Below are positions 25,363 to 25,407 of a stretch of DNA of 25,407 nt, piece after piece. This stretch comes from Helicobacteraceae bacterium (GTDB lineage Bacteria > Campylobacterota > Campylobacteria > Campylobacterales > SZUA-545). Under the pieces are notes generated by a model. It ran no database searches and was not told where the DNA came from. It worked only from the letters and a program-made list of their open reading frames with translations. The translations under genes were made by a program, and so were the position numbers. The stretch is taken from NCBI GenBank assembly GCA_031275395.1, contig JAISOU010000006.1:1-25407 (forward strand). The letters run 5' to 3'. Each line of letters begins with the position of its first letter. The first letter of the stretch is position 1.

Positions 25363-25407
25363 GGACCCCCGACGCAAAACCCCGTTGTATTCCCCGCAAA
25401 AACGCGA

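Overview
The window looks like a chromosome segment of a Campylobacterota (epsilonproteobacterial) bacterium, probably an uncultivated one. The evidence is the set of housekeeping genes: CcoG, a CcdA-type DsbD-like protein, a short RecN, an oligopeptidase A-like M3 peptidase, SixA, and a metX-guaB-gatA block. The signals are in keeping with this: TATAAT-type -10 boxes without a clear -35, AAGGAG Shine-Dalgarno sites, and poly-G tracts like those used for phase variation in Campylobacter and Helicobacter. No species can be named from the sequence alone.

Layout. Bases 1-963 (minus) hold the N-terminal part of a GLUG-repeat surface protein that runs off the left edge; its signal peptide and mature part lie in different frames. 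Next come tRNA-Pro(GGG) and a minus-strand operon ccoG > ccdA > dgkA > dihydroorotase-like gene, whose last product has lost most catalytic metal ligands. A small secreted hypothetical protein (5040-5540, plus) is followed by an RCC1-repeat remnant lying in frame behind the recN stop. recN (minus) appears leaderless. Divergently, an M3 peptidase and sixA form a two-gene plus-strand operon. The minus-strand operon gatA > guaB > metX and a small plus-strand hypothetical gene complete the housekeeping half.

The right half (about 14.4-25.3 kb, all minus strand, mostly with tiny gaps) is the unusual part. Transcription starts with a Ser/Thr kinase-like protein carrying a zinc ribbon and an FHA-like tail. 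It continues through two TPR proteins, a vWA protein with an intact MIDAS, a PP2C phosphatase, and a series of membrane, TPR, FHA-like and RDD proteins. The kinase, PP2C and vWA proteins match the known 'TerY-P' (YegI/YegK/YegL-like) triad. What I do not recognise as described is that six products in the same operon carry one ungapped 100-residue helical module ending in LRGD. Each copy is joined through a Q/S/P-rich linker to a different output: TPR arrays, a single TM helix, a glycine-rich membrane domain, or an RDD domain. This suggests a kinase/phosphatase-controlled envelope scaffold or stress-signalling system with interchangeable effectors.

The operon also contains a G12 tract that splits one module-TPR protein in the manner of a contingency locus, a G30 tract upstream of the kinase, and two further apparent frame disruptions. 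Either the locus varies by slippage and recombination, or the assembly carries indel errors; read-level data would decide. No IS element, integrase, CRISPR array or rRNA was seen.
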